From: Gammaproteobacteria bacterium
GTDB lineage: Bacteria; Pseudomonadota; Gammaproteobacteria; Pseudomonadales; Azotimanducaceae
Length of the DNA: 64,000 nt
Assembly: GCA_009839505.1 (NCBI GenBank)
Contig: VXPO01000178.1
Coordinates: forward strand, 32,418-96,417
Direction: 5' to 3'
The notes beneath the pieces were generated by a model that saw only the letters and a list, made by a program, of their open reading frames with translations, ran no database searches and was not told where the DNA came from. How positions within the stretch are numbered: the first letter of the stretch is position 1; every line of letters begins with the position of its first letter. Positions 61,320 to 64,000 of the stretch are shown one piece after another. Made by a program: the position numbers and the translations under genes.

Positions 61320-61637
61320 GGGAGTCCACGGGAGGCGGCGTCGTTGGCTGCACGTCGTATTTCATCACAGTTCCCGCCGTTCAGCGTGCGCGAGCGCGAC
61401 ATGCGGGACTGCTTGCGCGCCTCGCGGACCCCGAGTACGGTTGCGTTCGAAATCTCCATCCGTGCAGGTCGCCCGAAAGCCGGGCCGCCTGCCGAATACG
61501 ACAGTCTCGCAAAGGCAATGGGTAGCTCCCGGCGCCGGGACGAATAGGCAGGACATCAGCCAAGCTACTTGCGCGGATGGGATTTCTGACCCGGCACCAA
61601 CGGGGTGTCCGGGACTGGCTGTGGCACCGGAACATTC
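61320..61637. other. divergent intergenic region between soxB and the methyltransferase homologue
   Basis: No gene is recognised. The region carries the soxB leader on the minus strand and the methyltransferase leader on the plus strand. A GC-rich stem CCCGGCGCCGGG occurs near 61528-61539. There is no glycine-riboswitch or other aptamer pattern that can be identified by eye. Promoter positions cannot be assigned. Confidence 0.35.
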
Positions 61638-62435
61638 ATGGTCGAACACCCGGAAGTCGGTTGCGCGCATCGCGGCGACTGTATCGACGTCCTCAGAGCC
61701 TGGCCGGATGGCTTCGTCGACCTCTGTTATGCCCACCCGCCACCGCCAAGCAGTGCCCCGGGAACGCTGTTCAGCACACGCAGCCGTCGTGCGGCCTCCC
61801 CGCACGACGGCCCTTGGCAGTGGGACGAGAGTGCAGCCAAGGGCCTCGATGCGATCCAGCGGGACCTCGACAACCCCGCCCACGACGCCGTCGTGGGACT
61901 TCACATTGCCCTCGGCGACTGCGGGATCATGGCGTTCCTGGCCTACATGGCCGTCCGCCTGGTGGAGATCAGGCGGGTGCTGAAGCCGACGGGTAGCGTG
62001 TATCTGCACGGCGGGTCGGCGGCGGGCCACTACCTCAAGGTATTGATGGATGCAGTGTTCGGGCCTCGGAACTTCCGCAACGAGATCATCTGCTGCGACG
62101 AGGGGCCCAACCGGGCGAGTCGACGTCAATTCGCCACGGCGCACGAAGCTGTTCTCTGGTACGCGAACGGTCCTCGATGGACGTTCAATGGCCACGTCGA
62201 GGCGGGATCACAGGGTCGTTCCTCGCCGCCATTGAGCTGGGTGTCCAGGCGGCGATCCGCCGTGAGCAAGAACGTCGAACTCCTCGAACGCGTCATCGCA
62301 GTGGGCAGCAATCCCGGAGACCTCGTGCTCGATCCCTTCTGCGTCGACGGCAACTCCCGCGCGGCGGCGCTAAGCCTCGGCCGCGACTGGATAGGCATCG
62401 ATGCCCCGCACTGCATAGGTGTGGAACCTCGCTAG
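61638..62435 (+). CDS. DNA methyltransferase homologue lacking its catalytic motif
   Basis: A 265-residue relative of beta-class N6-adenine/N4-cytosine methyltransferases. Kept: GDCIDVLRAWPDGFVDL, VRLVEIRRVLKPTGSVYLH, YLKVLMDAVFGPRNFRNEII and GRDWIGID at the C terminus. Lost: the DPPF/DPPY catalytic motif (here AHPPPP at residues 32-37), the HCDPTASH block (HGGSAAGH) and the FCGCGT SAM motif (FCVDGN). About 100 residues of the target-recognition region before the YPTQKP position are also missing. The frame is intact, so it may be a non-catalytic retained protein, but activity is not expected. Start 61638 preferred over 61605. No restriction gene is adjacent. Confidence 0.75.
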   Translation: MVEHPEVGCAHRGDCIDVLRAWPDGFVDLCYAHPPPPSSAPGTLFSTRSRRAASPHDGPWQWDESAAKGLDAIQRDLDNPAHDAVVGLHIALGDCGIMAFLAYMAVRLVEIRRVLKPTGSVYLHGGSAAGHYLKVLMDAVFGPRNFRNEIICCDEGPNRASRRQFATAHEAVLWYANGPRWTFNGHVEAGSQGRSSPPLSWVSRRRSAVSKNVELLERVIAVGSNPGDLVLDPFCVDGNSRAAALSLGRDWIGIDAPHCIGVEPR

Positions 62436-62505
62436 CGAAGCGGAACCTCCCCACGCGCTCTCTAGGGCGCTACACTCGGCTCAACAGGGTGGCCTTGGAC
62501 GGGTG

Positions 62506-63195
62506 ATGGACATGGCTGAAGGAGGGAACGCGGGAACACTGAGGTTCGCGGAGGAGATCATGTTGCTCCTTCTCCACGACCACGAGGGAAAATTCGCCCG
62601 CGTTCCGGGCTGGTCTCTGGACTATGCGCTAGCGGGCGGCGTGTTGATGGACTTGGCCCTCGACAATCGGATCGACACCGATCTCAACACGCTGGTGGTG
62701 CTCGATGAAACGCCTACGGGCGATGATCTCCTCGATCCGACGCTGGACGACATCGCCAAGACCGAGGGGCAGCACGACGCACGCTTCTGGGTGGAACGGA
62801 CGGCGGGCTATGCCGACGACATCCGTGAACGCGCCCTCGGCCGACTGGAGGAGCGTGGCATCCTGGAACGCCGCGACGACCGGTTCCTGTGGGTGTTCCG
62901 GTCCCGTCGCTACCCGGTGATCGATGGTCGCGCCGAGCGCGAGGTGAAGCTCCGCATCATGGGCGTGCTGTTCAGCGACGTCATCCCCGAACCGCGCGAC
63001 GTGGTCATCATCTGCCTGGCGGATGCCTGCGGCATCTTGAAGGAACTGCTGTCGCGACGGGAGCACGAACAAGCGACCGCGCGCATCGAACAGGTCCGCA
63101 AGCTCGACCTGATCGGGCAGGCGATGGCCCAGGCCATCAGCGACATCGAACTATCGGTGGCGGTTCTGCAGCAACAGGCGGCCTTGCAGGTCTGA
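62506..63195 (+). CDS. GPP34 (GOLPH3-like) family protein
   Basis: A 229-residue helical protein of the GPP34 family: LRFAEEIMLLLLHDHEGKF, YALAGGVLMDLALDNRID, then WVERTAGYADDIRERALGRLEERGIL and LRIMGVLFSDVIPEPRDVVIICLADACG. Eukaryotic GOLPH3/Vps74 binds phosphatidylinositol 4-phosphate on the Golgi; bacterial versions are of unknown function. Start ATG 62506, with GTG 62503 or ATG 62512 as alternatives. It is 70 bases downstream of the methyltransferase homologue on the same strand. Confidence 0.85.
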   Translation: MDMAEGGNAGTLRFAEEIMLLLLHDHEGKFARVPGWSLDYALAGGVLMDLALDNRIDTDLNTLVVLDETPTGDDLLDPTLDDIAKTEGQHDARFWVERTAGYADDIRERALGRLEERGILERRDDRFLWVFRSRRYPVIDGRAEREVKLRIMGVLFSDVIPEPRDVVIICLADACGILKELLSRREHEQATARIEQVRKLDLIGQAMAQAISDIELSVAVLQQQAALQV

Positions 63196-63337
63196 ACGCG
63201 ACCGCATCGCGCATTCTCCCGCTGGAGAGCGTCTTCAGAAACGGCGTCGTTGCTGACTCCGGTGCGGCGTCTCCCATTTGCCGGCGACGCTTGGGCAGGC
63301 TCGGCGCCCGGCTCCAACCCCCATCGCCCAGGCGCAA

Positions 63338-63351
63338 CTTGACACGTCAAG
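63338..63351. promoter_or_regulatory. palindrome upstream of the deacylase gene
   Basis: CTTGACACGTCAAG is a 14-base palindrome with one central AC dinucleotide, 45 bases before the deacylase ATG. TTGACA could be a -35 element; no good -10 box is placed 17 bases away. A similar core TTGACGTCAA lies at 49076-49085 upstream of the M8 protease. Confidence 0.35.
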
Positions 63352-63396
63352 ACTCGGCCACGACGATGGTTGCGGGGACAATCGGGGAGCAGACCA

Positions 63397-64000
63397 ATGC
63401 ACGACATCGTAATCCGAGGCGGCGAACTCGTGGACGGCACGGGGGCCGAACCCGTCGCCGGCGACCTCGCCATCAGCGACGGCCGCATCGCGGAAGTGGG
63501 CGACGTCGGCGGCAAGGGCAGGCGGGAGATCGATGCCGACGGCATGACCGTGACGCCCGGCTTCATCGACCTGCACACCCACTTAGACGCGCAGATCGGC
63601 TGGGATCCGGCGCTGACGCCGGTGAGTTGGCACGGAGTCACGACGGTGCTGATGGGCAACTGCGGCGTGACCTTCGCGCCCTGCAAACCGAGCGACCAGG
63701 AACTCCTCGCCGGCATGATGGAGACGGTCGAGGACATCCCGAAGAACGCGATCCTCACCGGTCTGCCCTGGGACTGGGAGGACTACGGGGGCTATCTCGA
63801 CGCCATCGAGCGGCTCAAGCCCGGGATCAACGTCGCCGGCATGGTCGGCCACTGCGCCGTGCGCTTCTACGTCATGGGCGAACGCGCCGTCGAGGAGCAG
63901 GCGAGCGACGACGAGCGTCGGCAGATGGCCGACATCGTCGGCGCGAGCATCGACCGCGGCGCGGTGGGCTTCTCCCCCAACCGCCACGCACCGCACCGGC
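63397..64000 (+). CDS. N-acyl-D-amino-acid deacylase (amidohydrolase), 3'-truncated by window end
   Basis: The first 201 codons of an amidohydrolase-superfamily enzyme. MHDIVIRGGELVDGTGAEPV and then GRIAEVGDV open the small beta-sandwich; GFIDLHTHLDAQIGWDPAL supplies the metal-binding HxH of the TIM barrel, and GVTTVLMGNCGVTFAPC follows. The spacing and the phrase TVTPGFIDLHTHLD fit D-aminoacylases, which hydrolyse N-acyl-D-amino acids. GGGGAG lies eight bases before the ATG. The gene runs off the end of the window; length cannot be judged. Confidence 0.88.
   Translation, partial: MHDIVIRGGELVDGTGAEPVAGDLAISDGRIAEVGDVGGKGRREIDADGMTVTPGFIDLHTHLDAQIGWDPALTPVSWHGVTTVLMGNCGVTFAPCKPSDQELLAGMMETVEDIPKNAILTGLPWDWEDYGGYLDAIERLKPGINVAGMVGHCAVRFYVMGERAVEEQASDDERRQMADIVGASIDRGAVGFSPNRHAPHR

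Noticed and set aside
61320..61637. A glycine riboswitch before soxB.
   Set aside because: The conserved aptamer blocks could not be found on either strand.
1..64000. CRISPR arrays, tRNA or rRNA genes, prophage, replication origin.
   Set aside because: No regularly spaced repeats, cloverleaf-type sequences, phage structural genes or DnaA-box clusters were recognised.

Overview
The window is GC-rich, densely coding DNA from a chromosome of a Gram-negative bacterium. Several features point to Pseudomonadota, most likely a gammaproteobacterium: outer-membrane beta-barrel proteins, TonB-type domains, a DNA polymerase II carrying a C-terminal clamp-binding peptide, cytochrome c' and b561, a soxBDAG operon and an AmpG-like permease. 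This assignment is inference; there is no rRNA, tRNA or other phylogenetic marker here. The content is that of a heterotroph living on complex organic matter: two formylglycine-type sulfatases, a GH51 arabinofuranosidase, a haloalkane dehalogenase, a Baeyer-Villiger monooxygenase and a second FMO, two PhyH dioxygenases, beta-oxidation enzymes, sarcosine oxidase and an aminoacylase. Eukaryote-like modules (ankyrin, fibronectin III, cadherin-like, thrombospondin-3-like, a GPP34/GOLPH3 protein, a leishmanolysin-like protease) would fit a host-associated or particle-associated marine life, but that is a guess.

Layout. 0.1-4.6 kb: SDR, overlapping DNA polymerase II and an FMO. 4.55-8.6 kb: an eroded stretch with an IS3-type transposase fragment, a thrombospondin-3-like ORF, noncoding or decayed DNA, an MFS permease and a degenerate IS1-type transposase. 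8.6-21 kb: DUF5916 outer-membrane protein, aldo/keto reductase, DM13 protein, HAD phosphatase, TTC38-like repeat protein, arabinofuranosidase, ankyrin protein, an esterase broken by an in-frame TAG, a secreted unknown and an ASCH protein. 21-31.6 kb: FadJ-like protein, cupin/cytochrome b561 pair, VapC remnant, DJ-1 protein, haloalkane dehalogenase, and two sulfatases flanking a TetR regulator with a palindrome in the divergent gap; then cytochrome c'. 31.6-37.8 kb: two tandem paralogous membrane-anchored unknowns, a MATE exporter and an alkyl-DHAP-synthase-like flavoenzyme, followed by fragments of both gene families.

37.8-48.8 kb is an 11-kb run of minus-strand genes: ppc and an outer-membrane barrel protein 2 bp apart, a TonB-domain protein, enoyl-CoA hydratase and SDR, then a tight cluster of two PhyH dioxygenases, an epimerase and another TonB-domain protein. 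49-54.4 kb: a multidomain metalloprotease, RecQ, and a two-gene nucleotidyltransferase/antitoxin-like pair whose last gene overlaps the 3' end of recQ. 54.4-61.3 kb: BVMO and soxBDAG, with soxG frameshifted. 61.6-64 kb: a DNA methyltransferase homologue that has lost its catalytic motif, a GPP34 protein and the start of an N-acyl-D-amino-acid deacylase.

The main themes of the hunt are decay (IS1, IS3, VapC, esterase, soxG, methyltransferase, flavoenzyme tail), repeated palindromic elements (two copies of a long inverted repeat at convergent gene ends, a triple hairpin), and several clear palindromes in divergent promoters.
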